Notes under the pieces: model-generated
The model's input: the letters and a program-made list of their open reading frames with translations, nothing else
Told to the model about the DNA's origin: nothing
The model's database searches: none
In this document: piece after piece, positions 1 to 9,946 of the stretch
How the letters are laid out: every line of letters starts with the position of its first letter
Numbering within the stretch: position 1 is the stretch's first letter
Position numbers and translations under genes: made by a program
NCBI GenBank assembly: GCA_012845835.1
Contig: JABAKD010000011.1
Location: 6,262,381-6,326,380, forward strand
Length of the DNA: 64,000 nt
Source of the DNA: Undaria pinnatifida
Taxonomy: Eukaryota > Sar > Phaeophyceae > Laminariales > Alariaceae
Direction: 5' to 3'

Positions 1-315
1 GCCAGGTTGGAGCAAGGTTCGACGGCGAACCAAGCGAGAGGGCAAACGATCGAGGCGCCTTTTTTGAGGCAAACGAGAGGTGCTTCGAAGGCAAAACGGA
101 GAGTCGACAGTGATTACTTGTCAGCGGGAAACTTGATTACCCGCCTCTCTGTCATCAGAATCTACGGAGACTCCACGACCACTTTTAGTACAACAAGACG
201 CGATATCCAACACCTCTGGAACGGCTAGTACACCGTTCATACAAATCTTCACGAGAAGATACGACTTTGCCACGGTATAAAGTGTACCTGCGACCCATAT
301 TTCTGTTAAAAAAAA
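1..315. other. No recognisable feature
   Basis: I see no convincing exon, repeat or RNA gene here. Only short open frames without family resemblance are present. Confidence 0.4.
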
Positions 316-510
316 AGTGAAAACACACTACCCACGTACAGCTTCTGTAAGATCGAGAATTTCTTCGAAAGCCACGTTTGCAAGCTGTGTGTGATACTCC
401 GATCACGCGTATTACAGGGTGTGTCTTCAGTAAGGATACATATATATCGGTCGGCGACTCTCCTTGGAACTACGAAATAGCTAATACGGAGATCCATTGT
501 TGACAGGATA
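316..510 (+). repeat. R1 5' module, degenerate solo copy
   Basis: It shares with the better copies at 5.6, 23.2, 25.0 and 32.3 kb the landmarks TTTGCAAGCTGTGTGTGATA, then CTCCGATC.CGCGTATTAC, then GGTCGGCGACTC, in the same order and spacing. It is more diverged than those copies and has none of the downstream G-tract modules. Confidence 0.7.
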
Positions 511-923
511 GAATCACACGCTAAAACAGGGAAGCATCGCCACCGTTCAGAAAAGCTCTCCTACGCCAAAGACTGTGTTCGATTGCTCAGGGCTCTGTGT
601 GCATGGTTAGGGCAGCCAGCAAAATTAACTTGAACCAAACGCTAGCAAGCAATGGCGGGTGCTTTTGCCCCTTTTTTTTTGTTCGCCGGTTCATCCTGCT
701 AACAGTGGTGGATCTCCGTGATGGTATCAGGGCAAACAGGTTTATGCGAAGATGTTCAGTCTTCAATTTGAGCACTCTTTATCCACCCCCGCCCTGTACG
801 AGAGCGGGGAGATGCGAGCAATCGCGCCCCGCAGCGCGTCTGCGGTCGTTTTCCCTGCAAGTAATCGATTGGAAAATGGGATGTGTGCGTGCCAAAACAT
901 ATTATATACCAGGTATATATAAA
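511..923. other. No recognisable feature
   Basis: Contains an open frame of about 126 codons (597-977, +), but it runs into the tandem repeat at its 3' end and resembles no family I know. I do not call it a gene. Confidence 0.35.
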
Positions 924-1056
924 GCAGCTTGCAAAGCTGAGTTTTTTTTTCATCGAATATGCAGCTTGCAAAGCTGAGTTTTTTTTTCATCGAATATGCA
1001 GCTTGCAAAGCTGAGTTTTTTTTCATCAAATATGCAGCTTACAAAGCTGAGTTTTG
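924..1056 (+). repeat. Tandem repeat, ~37 bp x 4
   Basis: The core GCAGCTTGCAAAGCTGAG followed by a T-run and CATCGAATAT recurs at 924, 961, 998 and 1034. The last unit carries a few substitutions. The GCTTGCAAAGC part is itself a short palindrome. Confidence 0.9.
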
Positions 1057-1145
1057 ATGAAACATTCCTTTTTGGTCGATCTTATTTTTTCATTGTTTTA
1101 AATATAGGTTCATGTATATATATATTATTTGTTTTCTTATTATTA

Positions 1146-1187
1146 TTTTGTTTTTGTTTTTGTTTTTGTTTTTGTTTTTGTTTTTGT
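1146..1187 (+). repeat. Simple repeat (TTTTTG)n
   Basis: About seven copies of a T5G hexamer, which produce FCFCFC-like open frames on both strands that are not genes. Confidence 0.95.
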
Positions 1188-1189
1188 TT

Positions 1190-1975
1190 ATTTCGTATTC
1201 TCTCTTCCAATGTATTTCTGTTGCTGACGTATGTATGTTGTGCCTGTCGTACCCAGTACTAGGGCATGACATTGCGTTGTCGAATGCATTACGATGCATT
1301 ATCTCTGTGTCGTAGCTTGTGACCACAGAGCTGATCTTTCTAGGGTGAAGAATCAGTACGGACACTGGGTGTGCTGGATGTCGACGAGTAGAAGAACGGT
1401 TTAATGTGAAGAACACACACACATATGAATGGCATCATTATTTTTTTGGTAGCCATGCGACAATCGCAGAACATTTAACGAAAACAGACACTCGCGACAG
1501 ACCCACTTCAAAATTAGAAAAGTATGTAATTTTGTTGCTGGAAACAGTTTTCAACGGGTTCTCAACGATTCGCAGGGGGATCTATCTATCTCTCCGCGAC
1601 GTCGTTTCTTACCCCTCTTCTGTACTACTGGTATTCCTCTTCTCGAACTTTCGAGAAGAAACAAACGTGGTTCCAGGGCAATGAAAAAAAAAATCCGTGG
1701 TTTTCCAAAAAATACTATTCCTTCGTTTTCGAATAAATGAAAACGAGTTTCCGTGGTGGCGGACAAAAAAAGTGGGTTTCCCCCCCAAAAATCCTCTGCT
1801 TAAGTCCCCAGCAGTTATGTTGCTGTAAAGCCGGCACAGCAGTTCTAGAGATAATTGAAAGTGGGACAAAGCCCGAGTCGTATCGAAACGCCAAGGTACT
1901 ACGTATGAAAAATGAATCTCAACAGAGAAACGAAACAGCGAAAAACGAGAAAATAAAAAAACAACGCAGACGATT
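1190..1975. other. No recognisable feature
   Basis: AT-rich, with homopolymer runs near 1680 and 1780. No exon or repeat family was recognised. Confidence 0.35.
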
Positions 1976-1976
1976 A

Positions 1977-1983
1977 CAACACC

Positions 1984-2014
<31 letters not shown>

Positions 2015-2069
2015 CCAACACCAACAACAACACCAACAACAACAACACCAACACCAACAACAACACCAA
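1977..2069 (+). repeat. Simple repeat (CAA)n / (CACCAA)n
   Basis: CAA and CACCAA units give a Gln/His-rich open frame on one strand and Val/Gly on the other. Both are artefacts of the repeat. Confidence 0.95.
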
Positions 2070-2189
2070 GGAAATAAAGACGAGAATGACCAATAAAAAT
2101 GAAATTAATATAAATAAAAATAAAAATAATGTGCCTCAGAGACACGTTGTTAAGCGGCGTTGGCCGTGGGTCATGGCGCTCGCCAATCA

Positions 2190-2870
2190 TACGTCACCAA
2201 AATTCGGACCCCCCTCGTGAAACTGACGTTGCTCCAAGATCAAGCGTGGCTTACGTAGCGCAACGTACCACTTCAAGGGCTCAATCCCCCTCCCCCGCCC
2301 CCCTCCCCCCGCCCGCCCACACCAATATCCTGTACTCCCTTGATTGTGAAAATATCCGTGGCCCCATGGTCGTGTGTGAGGGGCTTATGTTTCGTGCTAT
2401 TTCAGGTCGCAACCCCCCCCGCCCCTCCCCGCCTGCTCCAAGATGTGGAACACCCCTTATTATGAAACAAACGTACTTTCTACGTTTATGCGGGTCTTGG
2501 GGCAACGTCCCACGATGGGGATGGATGGATGGATCCCCATGCTGCTTCGCCTACCCCGTCTCTTGCGATTACCGACATGCATGGCAACGAGTACACGCAC
2601 ACACCCTCTCTCGCGCGCACCCTTCCCGCCCCCCCCCCCCCCCCCCCCTCCCCGCCGCCGTGCAAAATCCGGAACACCCCACCACGGTAGGGAGAATCCA
2701 TTGGTTCCATGACCGTGCGGGGCTTACGTAACGGGTCAAGTGAGGGTTCAACCCCCCCGACCCCCTCTCCCGCTCGCACCAAATTTGGGAACTCCCACGG
2801 TTTGAACGATTCCATGGTTCCGTGATCGTGCGGGGCTTGCGTATATTCCACTTAAAAACTAAAAACGCAT
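2190..2870 (+). repeat. Degenerate tandem array with C-tracts, about 5 units of 110-200 bp
   Basis: Each unit has a block like ACCAAAATTCGGAACTCCC, a block like CATGGTC.GTGNGGGGCTTACGTA, a pyrimidine-purine link, and then a C-tract of 8-20 bases. Unit starts lie near 2198, 2318, 2440, 2661 and 2778. The C-tracts vary in length while the unique blocks stay recognisable. The open frames across this stretch (for example 2129-2731) are Pro-rich readings of it. Confidence 0.7.
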
Positions 2871-3110
2871 GATAGCCCCCCCCTCCCCTCCCCTCCGTCT
2901 CGGAAGGGATGCGTGGTCAATGGTCAAATGACTAAGGCAAGCGACAAATGAGTACGCCCCCTCCCCTTCCCTCCCCTCCCCTCTGCCTGGTTGGTGAAAA
3001 CCCGACGTGCTCCGTCCCGACATAGTAGGGATGCGAGGGTCTATGGTCATACGACTACGGCCATGCTCAAACTGAGTACACCTCCCCCCTCCCCCCCCTC
3101 CCCTCTGGCC
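2866..3110 (+). repeat. R6 repeat, two tandem copies
   Basis: Units carry CTATGGTCATACGACTACGG and GAAAACCCGACGTGCTCCGT, flanked by C-rich tracts. Related sequence occurs at 8.76-8.91 kb (inverted), 17.9-18.0 kb (inverted) and 29.08-29.2 kb. Confidence 0.65.
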
Positions 3111-3238
3111 GACCGACCTCCCACCCCCCTCCCCTTTCGCGAACGCCTCCTGACCCCCCCCCCCCCCCCACCTTCGTTTCCCTGCTCCCTACCGACCGCA
3201 CTCCCTCACCGATCGACCAACCGACCGACAAATTGTAG

Positions 3239-3913
3239 GCCGCTGGGCTACCCGCAATATTGCGGACGATAGAGCTCAACCCATCCGTCTCAGATCGTCT
3301 CTCGGGTCAGGTGCTACAGTGGGGGCAAGAGGAAGCCGTGGCCTTGCTGCTCGCGGGCACCCGGCACCCAGTGTCTGTTGTTCTTTGCTCTGACCTGCTG
3401 TATGGGGACGGCCCGACGAAGGTAGCGGGGGTGGGGGTTGCGAGGGTGGGGGTGGTGGACAGGGCGGAAGCGGGAATGGAGGAGGGAGCGGGGGCGGGGG
3501 TGCAGGCTAGGGAGGGGAGAGTGGGGGTATCGGGAGGCGTGGAGGCGAGGGCGGAGGTGGGGGTGGGGGGAGGAGAGGGGGAGAGGGGGGGGAAGGGGGC
3601 GGGGGAGGGGGCGGGGGGGGAAGAGGCGGAGAAGGGGAGGGGGGTGGGGGGGCAGAGAAAGGTCGGGGCGGCGGAGGCACTGGCGATCACGCTCGACGCG
3701 GTCTGTTCTCGAGCGGGGGAGGGGGGGGCGTCGATTTTGAGCTGCCACGAGAGGAGGTGGGCGGGGGATAAGGGGGCGTTTTTCTTCGAGGCGATGGCGG
3801 CGAGAGGGTTCAGCGTCGAGGCCGTGGATCTGGGGTCGATTGACGACCGGTATCGCGGCGACTGCGGCGTTTCCTTCGTCAGGATGACGCGGGCGAGGGT
3901 GGCACCGCCGTAG
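3239..3913 (+). CDS. METTL21-like (Pfam Methyltransf_16) protein-lysine methyltransferase, C-terminal exon(s)
   Basis: This is probably the C-terminal part of a class I SAM-dependent methyltransferase of the METTL21 group, which methylates lysines on chaperones and translation factors. An acceptor TAG at 3236-3238 opens a frame that runs to TAG at 3911-3913. The order of motifs fits the family: an IELN segment, then QVLQWG (the family's LxWG), then SVVLCSDLLYGD (post-motif II, family [DS]D-VY), and later GASILSCHERR and GFSVEAVDL (final strands). The SAM-binding GxGxG motif is missing, so upstream exons must exist; I could not place them. Between SDLLYGDGPTK and AEALAITLDAV lies a G-rich stretch (3422-3655) that is open but low-complexity. 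It starts with GTAGCG, ends CAG, and its removal keeps the frame, so it is more likely an intron. Substrate unknown. Confidence 0.6.
   Translation, partial: AAGLPAILRTIELNPSVSDRLSGQVLQWGQEEAVALLLAGTRHPVSVVLCSDLLYGDGPTKVAGVGVARVGVVDRAEAGMEEGAGAGVQAREGRVGVSGGVEARAEVGVGGGEGERGGKGAGEGAGGEEAEKGRGVGGQRKVGAAEALAITLDAVCSRAGEGGASILSCHERRWAGDKGAFFFEAMAARGFSVEAVDLGSIDDRYRGDCGVSFVRMTRARVAPP
3422..3655 (+). other. Probable G-rich intron of the methyltransferase gene
   Basis: It begins GTAGCGGG after a lysine codon and ends GGGCAG. Its length, 234 bp, is a multiple of three and has no stop, so it could be translated as a Gly/Ala/Glu/Arg-rich insert. The jump from a family-like motif to low complexity and back makes an intron the better reading. 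Confidence 0.5.
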
Positions 3914-4054
3914 AGTAGGCGAATGCTGCTGGGTTTTTATAGGAGCTCTTGAGGGGGGGTGGGTCGTCCTCTGAGTTGACTAAAATTGGTATTTTGCAGT
4001 GTTCTCTGTTGGCGGAATCGGATCTTCAGTATATTTACGGGTTTTGAATCAGCG

Positions 4055-4330
4055 TCAGCTACTGTATATGTTCTACTGCTGCAGCGCCGTCAGGGGTGGG
4101 GCGGGGGGGAGGGGGGGGGCAAAGTCTGCCGCTGTACGAACTGTTTGGGGTTTGTAGGAAAACTTGAGGCGGGGGGGGGCGGGGGGGGGAGGCGGCACTA
4201 GAGTCTGCCCCTGTACGAACTGCTGGGATTTTGTAAGGGCACTTGAGGGTGGGGGTTGCACAGAGTCTGCTGCTGTACGGTCTACTGGGGCCTTGTAAGG
4301 CGCTTGAGGAGGGGCGGGCGGAGGGGGGAC
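4055..4330 (+). repeat. Tandem repeat with G-tracts, ~70 bp x 3-4
   Basis: The block GAGTCTGCYNCTGTACGAAC, followed by GGGNTTTGTAAGG and CTTGAGG, then a G-tract, recurs near 4124, 4200 and 4263, with a weaker unit just upstream. It has the same design as other arrays in this window: a unique block plus a variable G-tract. Confidence 0.75.
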
Positions 4331-4703
4331 GTTATCCTAAGTTATGTTGGCGTTTTTCTTCTTGTTTTTCAAATATCTACAATTAACAGTGGAGTTGTTG
4401 CGATACCCACAAGCTGGTGTTACAGACATCAGAAGCAGCGGCAGCAGCAGGTGTTTGGGTTCGGGTCAGGTAGCTTAGCTGCCTATAATAATAATGGCAC
4501 GAAATGTTCGCGCGATACCGCCTGTTGCTAATAGTGTTGTAAAACAGCGAATACCGATGTGTGATGTATCCCGGCTTCTCTCCACGTCGCGATTACGAAA
4601 GCTAAGCGTTCAAGGAGAAAGAGAGAGCAGGCCAACACCACGTACTGCATACGATGTTTTACTCTTTCATTTCGTGCAGATCAACGGTGTGTGTTTTGAC
4701 GAG

Positions 4704-5041
4704 TCCGGATTAACCCTGTTAGCACCTTTTAGCACCGCAGTCCCGACATTGGGACAAAACACTTGGAGTTAGAGGAGTTTTTTTTGCACCAGCGAGAACA
4801 CATGATTAGGCGCAAAACACCTGCGATTTGGCAATGGGTATATACATGCCCCGAACGCTTGCTACGACACAGGTATATTACGGTATACTGTTTTTTTGGC
4901 TACATCGTTTTCTAAAAGAATGACGGGGCGTCCTTAATCCATTTCCAACTCCTACGATGTCCAGTGCTTCTTCTAACTCAAAGTGTTTTGTCCCAATGTC
5001 GGGACTGCGGTGCTAAAAGGTGCTAAAAGGGTTTGTCCGGA
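4704..5041. mobile_element. MITE with ~60-bp terminal inverted repeats
   Basis: The left arm (about 4704-4772) and right arm (about 4977-5041) are near-perfect reverse complements, with landmarks AGCACCTTTTAGCACCGCAG and TCCCGACATTGGGACAAAAC. The outer end reads TTAACCC and the inner ACTTGGAGTTAG resembles the core of MITE3, so the two may be related. No transposase is present. The interior includes a MITE1-like scrap (about 4850-4935). Confidence 0.85.
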
Positions 5042-5132
5042 ATCGTCGAAGTGCAATCCTTATTTCGCAATGTCAACCCTTTTACAAGTAGAGCACCCCT
5101 TTTTTCTTTTCTTTTTTCGCACAATTCTACTT

Positions 5133-5423
5133 TCCAGCTTCTGGAAAAAGCCATGGTCACAGGTGTCGTCCCTTCTTCCCCCCGGTTCTTGCCTTCAGTT
5201 TTTTATCGCGCGTAGAGTTCAGCAATCCCACTGCTCGCCGATTTTTCATCGAATGTTGCTAACGCACGCTCTCGCGCTTGTCCGCAAGCCAATTTGTGCA
5301 CTAAAAAAAAGTTCCCACGAAATTATTCGTACGAGTATGCACTCGGGGGGGCTCGAACTCACGAAACTGACGTATTATGCCAGGCTCGAGGATAACCTCA
5401 TACGCCACCGGGGCGACCGGCAC
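5133..5423 (-). mobile_element. SINE-A, tRNA-derived SINE, copy 1
   Basis: On the minus strand the head reads TGCCGGTCG, then a Pol III A box TGGCGTATGAGG (5396-5407), then about 35 nt later a B box GAGTTCGAGCC (5350-5360). A body of about 200 bp ends at a pyrimidine-rich tail near 5133. The copy at 55.98-56.25 kb matches along the full length. The spacing of the two boxes is that of a tRNA, which identifies the head as tRNA-derived. Confidence 0.85.
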
Positions 5424-5591
5424 CCTATGCTAATTCCAAGTAATTTTGTTCCGAAAACGGGATTCAGGCTGCAAAGACACGTTAAATGTTTTTATACCTC
5501 TAGAGGACATGGGCCTGTTCATCGCGTTGGTTGTGCACTTTCAGTTCGCTAAAAAAAATCAAGAAGCGTATTTTTTTTCTGTGCGGGGGTG

Positions 5592-5775
5592 TATATATAT
5601 TATAAAAATTAAAATACACTCCAGCTGTGAGATCGAAGATTTCGTCGAAACTCATCTTTGCAAGCTGTGTGTGATACTCCGATCGCGCGCATTACGAGTT
5701 GTGTGTCCTCATTAAGGATATAGGTCGGCGACTCCCCTTACAACTACAGTGTAGCTATCAGGGTCAACAGGATGA
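5592..5775 (+). repeat. R1 5' module, solo copy
   Basis: Starts with the shared ATATTATAAAAATTAAAATA and contains CTCCAGCTGTGAGATCGAAG through GGTCGGCGACTCCCC and the trailing GGTCAACAGGATGAT. It is close in sequence to the copies at 25.0 and 32.3 kb but stops before the G-tract modules. Confidence 0.85.
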
Positions 5776-5811
5776 TTGTATATATATATGGAGACAAAAA
5801 GTCAAAATGAC

Positions 5812-5870
5812 TATTTTAGCACTGCACTCCCAACACGGAGACAAAACACTTCGAGAACTAGACTAGGATG
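5812..5870 (+). repeat. Solo TIR fragment of the 4.7-kb MITE family
   Basis: TTTTAGCACTGCACTCCCAA and GACAAAACACTTCGAGAACT match one arm of the MITE at 4704-5041. There is no second arm nearby. Confidence 0.55.
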
Positions 5871-6043
5871 GTTATAGTAAGAAGTTGAAACGGGGGGCTA
5901 AGCGCGCAGCCTCGTTTTAGAATATAAATAAATGGTGCACCCCTCCATTTGATACCGTAGTTTGTGTTGCCGATGGAACAGAAGAAGTGTGATTGGTACC
6001 GGGACGGCAAGCATGCTGTATGTTGCACCTCGTACTTCAGACG

Positions 6044-6325
6044 CGTTCTACGGCGGTAACCCCCCCAACTTTCCTTCAACGAAATCGCCGGTTTTGAGAC
6101 CAGCGCTCCCGGCCGTGTCTCCTAAAATACGGTGGCCCCTTGCCACCCCGACGTCATGGTTCGATAGTGCTAGTAGTCCTTCGCATAAAAACAAGAAAAT
6201 ACATGGAGATTATACACGTTTCAGAGCACCCTTCCTCGTGTCGCGAGTGCTCAGCCAGATGAAAAACGTCCATTGAAGAAAATGGCTGGTTTCGGGGGGG
6301 GGGGGCTAGAATCGTAGAATCAGTC
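6044..6325. mobile_element. MITE2 copy
   Basis: Starts with TTCTACGGCGGTAACCCCCC and ends with a G-run followed by CTAGAATCGTAGAATCAG, forming imperfect terminal inverted repeats. Internal landmarks shared with copies at 9.7, 12.9, 20.6, 21.6 and 35.6 kb are AAATCGCCGGTTTTGAGACC and CCCGACGTCATGGTTCGATA. Non-coding. Confidence 0.8.
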
Positions 6326-6395
6326 TCCACCGGGGGGTCCGGAAATCTCGTTTTCTGTTGGTGTGTCGTTCGTAAAATGTTTTTTATCACAGAGG

Positions 6396-6505
6396 GGGCT
6401 TTTTTCACGGGTCGGGTCGGGACGGGTCAGGGTGAGGTGACCCGACCCGAGATCCGCGTGAGAGATTTGGAAACCTTCTGACCCGACCCACGGCCCGAGA
6501 GCCAT
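6396..6505. mobile_element. MITE4 (hAT-like, GGGTC-rich) copy
   Basis: TTTTTTCACGGGTCGGGTCG at one end and GACCCGACCCACGGCC near the other. The same family is seen at 8.43, 11.1 and 41.1 kb. Confidence 0.55.
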
Positions 6506-6569
6506 CCCCCACGATATCACGCGTTCTACGATGATAGAGGTTCTGCAGCACTTTTTTTTCTTGATAATA

Positions 6570-7130
6570 CTACCCCTCAATTTGGAAGCTTAAGACCTTC
6601 TCTAAGGCGAAAACTGATTTTTTTTGGGTGGAGAAAGAAAAAAAAAAAAAAAACTGCTATATGATCCCGGGATGAAAAAATACCATTTTTATATGGCCTA
6701 GCTAGGTACACGACGAGAGCCATGTTGAAAAAAAATATTTGCGCGCATTTCCGACGATTTTGAGAGACCTCTTCCCTTTTACAACTGGAAACCCCTTTTG
6801 GGGACAAATTCACTTGAAGTTAGTATAGGGAGGGATTTGGGGGCTCTAAAGGGGTCAAGAATGCAAAAAAATGATTTTTTGGGGGGGCGAAAAAAAAAAA
6901 TCAAACTGCTACTACACACATACCCCCGGATGAAAAAATCTCACGTCCTGGTCTAGACTACTAGAGGGTCAGGTGTGCACAACGAGAGAATCGTGCAATA
7001 TGTAACAATGAAAAAAAAAATGCTCTATAATTTCCGACGATTTTGGACAAAGGAGCGCCGTCATTTATCAGAAACCATTTTTTTTTTCACACGAAAAGAC
7101 GCGTGCCACCACGATAGATGTTCAGATACG
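6570..7130. mobile_element. Two MITE1-type segments with an embedded MITE3
   Basis: Landmarks AAGCTTAAGACCTTCTCTAA, GGATGAAAAAAT and TTTCCGACGATTTTG appear twice (about 6570-6770 and 6862-7130). A MITE3 (about 6771-6862, ACAACTGGAAACCCCTTTTG to CTCTAAAGGGGT) sits between them. The second segment ends with AAAAGACGCGTGCCACCACG, the MITE1 terminal repeat. Confidence 0.65.
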
Positions 7131-7192
7131 GCCTCGAAAGGCCTGTGCAATCATCCGAATTTGAGATAATTTGGGCGGGTTTCGTATCATAA

Positions 7193-7443
7193 GGTGTTGG
7201 CGTTTTCTATTCGGGATAGTCAGGAAATAGAACGGAGGCACGCGCGCCTCCGTTCTCAGAGGTCATCCGGGGCTCTGGTGGAAACTAAAAGAAAGCTACG
7301 TCTCTCCTAAAGGCTAAGTAAAGTGAGTACTCTATCAGAGGACCTGCTCAATAGGCAGACCTGCAGGGGACACTCTACTGCGTCCCCGCCCAATACCCTT
7401 ACAATATGGCGTCGTCGGCAAGACCCCGCCCAATATCCTTACA
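7193..7443 (+). mobile_element. LTR-like remnant with a primer-binding site
   Basis: An 18-nt site TGGCGTCGTCGGCAAGAC (7407-7424) follows CCCTTACA by three bases, as a primer-binding site follows a 5' LTR. It matches sites at 63519-63536 (1 mismatch) and 38946-38963 (minus strand, 2 mismatches), both next to LTRs. The LTR end CCGCCCAATACCCTTACA is repeated just after the site (7425-7443), as if internal deletion had fused a 3' LTR end to it. The LTR start (TGTTGG at 7193) is a guess. Confidence 0.45.
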
Positions 7444-7651
7444 TTGGGGTGCGCACCCCACGCTTTTTTTTCTTGGGGTTCCTCTCACTTTCGGAGCTTA
7501 AGACATGCCCTTCTTAACCGGAAAAAAAATATTTTGGTGAGAGAAAGAAAAGTAAAACTGCCACACCGAGGGATAAAACTTGCCGCACATATATGGCCTA
7601 CCTAGTTGCACAGAAGAAGACAACGATAATTTCCTGTGGGGGGGGGGGGGG

Positions 7652-7695
<44 letters not shown>

Positions 7696-7830
7696 GGTAC
7701 ATGTTTTCCGACACGATTTTGGCATTAAAGGAGCCCCGTCGTTCTGGAACCATTTCCAGCCTCGAAAAGTGCTTAAAATTAAAAATAATAATACCTCTAT
7801 ATATCGTAGTTGTTACTACATGTGCGTCAT
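7444..7830. mobile_element. MITE1 copy interrupted by (TA)n
   Basis: TTCTTGGGGTTCCTCTCAC, CGGAGCTTAAGACATGCCC and GGAGCCCCGTCGTTCTGG are MITE1 landmarks. A G-run and a (TA)n tract (7653-7691) have expanded inside it. Confidence 0.6.
7653..7691. repeat. Simple repeat (TA)n
   Basis: Uninterrupted TA dinucleotides directly after a 13-base G-run. Confidence 0.95.
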
Positions 7831-8426
7831 ATAACAAAAGGGGTTGCATCTTGTGCGGGGGAGGCCAAGCGTTTCTGACCGGGGTTTGTTGAGCTCCTTT
7901 TCTCATGTGAAAAAAGTGAGAAACTGCCCCCCGGTTAATAACTCTCTGACTCACTTTTACACGCGAGTGTATGTTTTGTTTTTTGTTAGGACTAGAACAA
8001 CGCCTGGTTAAGAAGTGCGCGGTGCGAGCGAATGGGGGTGCGGCTTCGAAAGTCACGTTTCGGCGGGTGAGGTGTGGAGAATTCTCGTGTTGGTGGAGCT
8101 GTTGAGAGTGTATGAAACCTTGGACATTACTACGATCACTCTCCCTTCTTCTCTCTCTCGCTTCTCTCCTTCCTTTCTTTCCCCTTCCTCTCTCTCTCTT
8201 TGGCCTCAATCGCCCTTTCCAAACTACCCATTTTCTTTCTTATCGCACGCATGTGTTCTTAACAGACACTTCGGTGCCACCTCCGCACATCTCTTCGCTT
8301 AGAAGCCTCCACACAACCATTCATTGTCTTCACGGGCTAATATAACAGGAGCTCTCCAAGAAACTTCCGCTGCTGCACGTGGTGTGGGATGACTCCCGAC
8401 CGCTCGTGGGAAAATTTTGGAGAACA
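7831..8426. other. No recognisable gene
   Basis: Includes a CT-rich tract (about 8140-8210). Open frames here are Ser/Leu-rich readings of that tract. Confidence 0.4.
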
Positions 8427-8560
8427 CGCACACCGCCAGACCCGACCCGACCCGACCCGACCCGACCCGACCCGACTCTCGACCCGACGCCCGCGAAATT
8501 TAAAAACCTCCTGGCCTGACCCCCTCGTGTCGGGTCATATTTTATATTTGACCCGTGAAA
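8427..8560. mobile_element. MITE4 copy with (CCCGA)n expansion
   Basis: A run of CCCGA pentamers (about 8440-8477), then CCTGGCCTGACCCCCTCGTG and TTTGACCCGTGAAAACCTC at the right end. It pairs in design with 11.1 kb, where the complementary pentamer is expanded. Confidence 0.6.
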
Positions 8561-8565
8561 ACCTC

Positions 8566-8650
8566 TGTTTTTTTGCGAAAAAAAAACTGCCACCCCACCC
8601 ACAGGGCAATAACACAACATGCCTCTATTGTGGCACGCGTCATATTCAAA
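8566..8650. mobile_element. MITE1 terminal fragment
   Basis: Ends with CCTCTATTGTGGCACGCGTC, matching the MITE1 terminal inverted repeat seen at 18.5 kb. Confidence 0.5.
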
Positions 8651-8759
8651 ACCTACGCGGAGTTAGAGTGAGACGCCGACGGGCCCACCTACGGCGGCGA
8701 GAATCCAAGATTCAAGATTCAGCGCTCCTCTATCATACCGCAAAATGCTATCCCACCAC

Positions 8760-8912
8760 ACAGGCGGGGGGAGGGCGCGGGGGGGGGGAAGTGTACTCGA
8801 TATTCATGCATGGCTCTGTATAGTCGTATGACCATAGACCCTCGCATACCTGCTACATATGCCGCGACAGAGCATGTCGGGAGTTTTCACCGACCAGGCA
8901 GATATGGCTTGC
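8760..8912 (-). repeat. R6 repeat copy, inverted
   Basis: CGTATGACCATAGACCCTCG and GTCGGGAGTTTTCACCGACC are the reverse complement of the 3.0-kb copies. The adjacent G-rich tract is conserved too. Confidence 0.65.
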
Positions 8913-9703
8913 ACCAAGCGCGAAGCGCCGTGAGGTGTTCGGCGAGTCGCATGATTGTTGGTGAGCTGCATCCTACTGAAAAACGCTTGGTGAGGCGGAC
9001 ATGCATATGGATAGCATCTTCTTCAATGAGTTAATTTCATCCCTGGTACGGCCACTTCCAGAGACTGAAGTGGGAGTACCATGTAACTGCCTCTTGGGGA
9101 TGCCTTACCACAAATAAACACTACGTGATGCGATAATTCTTCTTGTAGAGCGGAGTAAAAGTCCTCCACCCCGCACAAATGATGTAACTCGACCGCCAGC
9201 TGTGATCGACCGCCAAAAACAAAAACGAAAAAAAATGGTACCCTGGGATGGTCTAGCTCATGTAGCGGTGAGCGGCATGGTTTACAAGAGTGTCGTTGAC
9301 AACCGACGCCAACCCAACCTGTATACAATATAGTGTCGGGGGGTCATGAAAAGTAAGCTGCGTTACGCGATGGGTAGAGAAGGGAAGGGGGTGGTGAGCA
9401 CGATGCTGGCGGTTGGCACCTCAGAGGAGTTCGACGCCAACGACGTCGTCGTGATCGCGAAGGGAAAATAGAAACCAACAGTTGTACTCTCTAGTTTGAC
9501 CTTGTGGAACAAGATCGTGTCGTATCGCACCACGCTCTTGTTTTTCAGCGGAATATGTACATGAAAGGACACACTCACACTAACCACCGTATCTGGCGTA
9601 AGATACCACCCTTCTCTTGTTCACCACCCCACTACAGGAACCACCCCCGGTGATACCAAAAGAAAAAATAGTCATAAGAAAAGAGTGCACATCCGACTGA
9701 ATC
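8913..9703. other. No recognisable gene
   Basis: Unique-looking sequence. Short frames on both strands have no family resemblance. Confidence 0.35.
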
Positions 9704-9946
9704 TGCGATAGCCTCTCCCCCCAAGACCAACGATTCTCGTCTTTAACGAACGTTTCGTTACTGCTCGACACGACGACGGACGCTATTAAAAAAAAAATCT
9801 ACACGGATTTTCTTGGTTGCCACAGGACGATCGATTGGTGACGTCGGGATGGCAATGCGCGCCGACTTTCAGGAGATAGCGACCAGGAGCTGGTTTCAAA
9901 ACCGGCGAATTCGTTCGAGAAAGATTGGGGGCGCTATCGCCGCAGA
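9704..9946. mobile_element. MITE2 copy
   Basis: Bounded by CTGCGATAGCCTCTCCCCCC and GGGGGCGCTATCGCCGCAG, imperfect inverted repeats. Internal GGTTTCAAAACCGGCGAATT is the family landmark. Confidence 0.75.

Noticed and set aside
2129-2731. 200-codon Pro-rich frame
   Set aside because: It tracks the C-tract tandem array; each Pro-run coincides with a C-tract.
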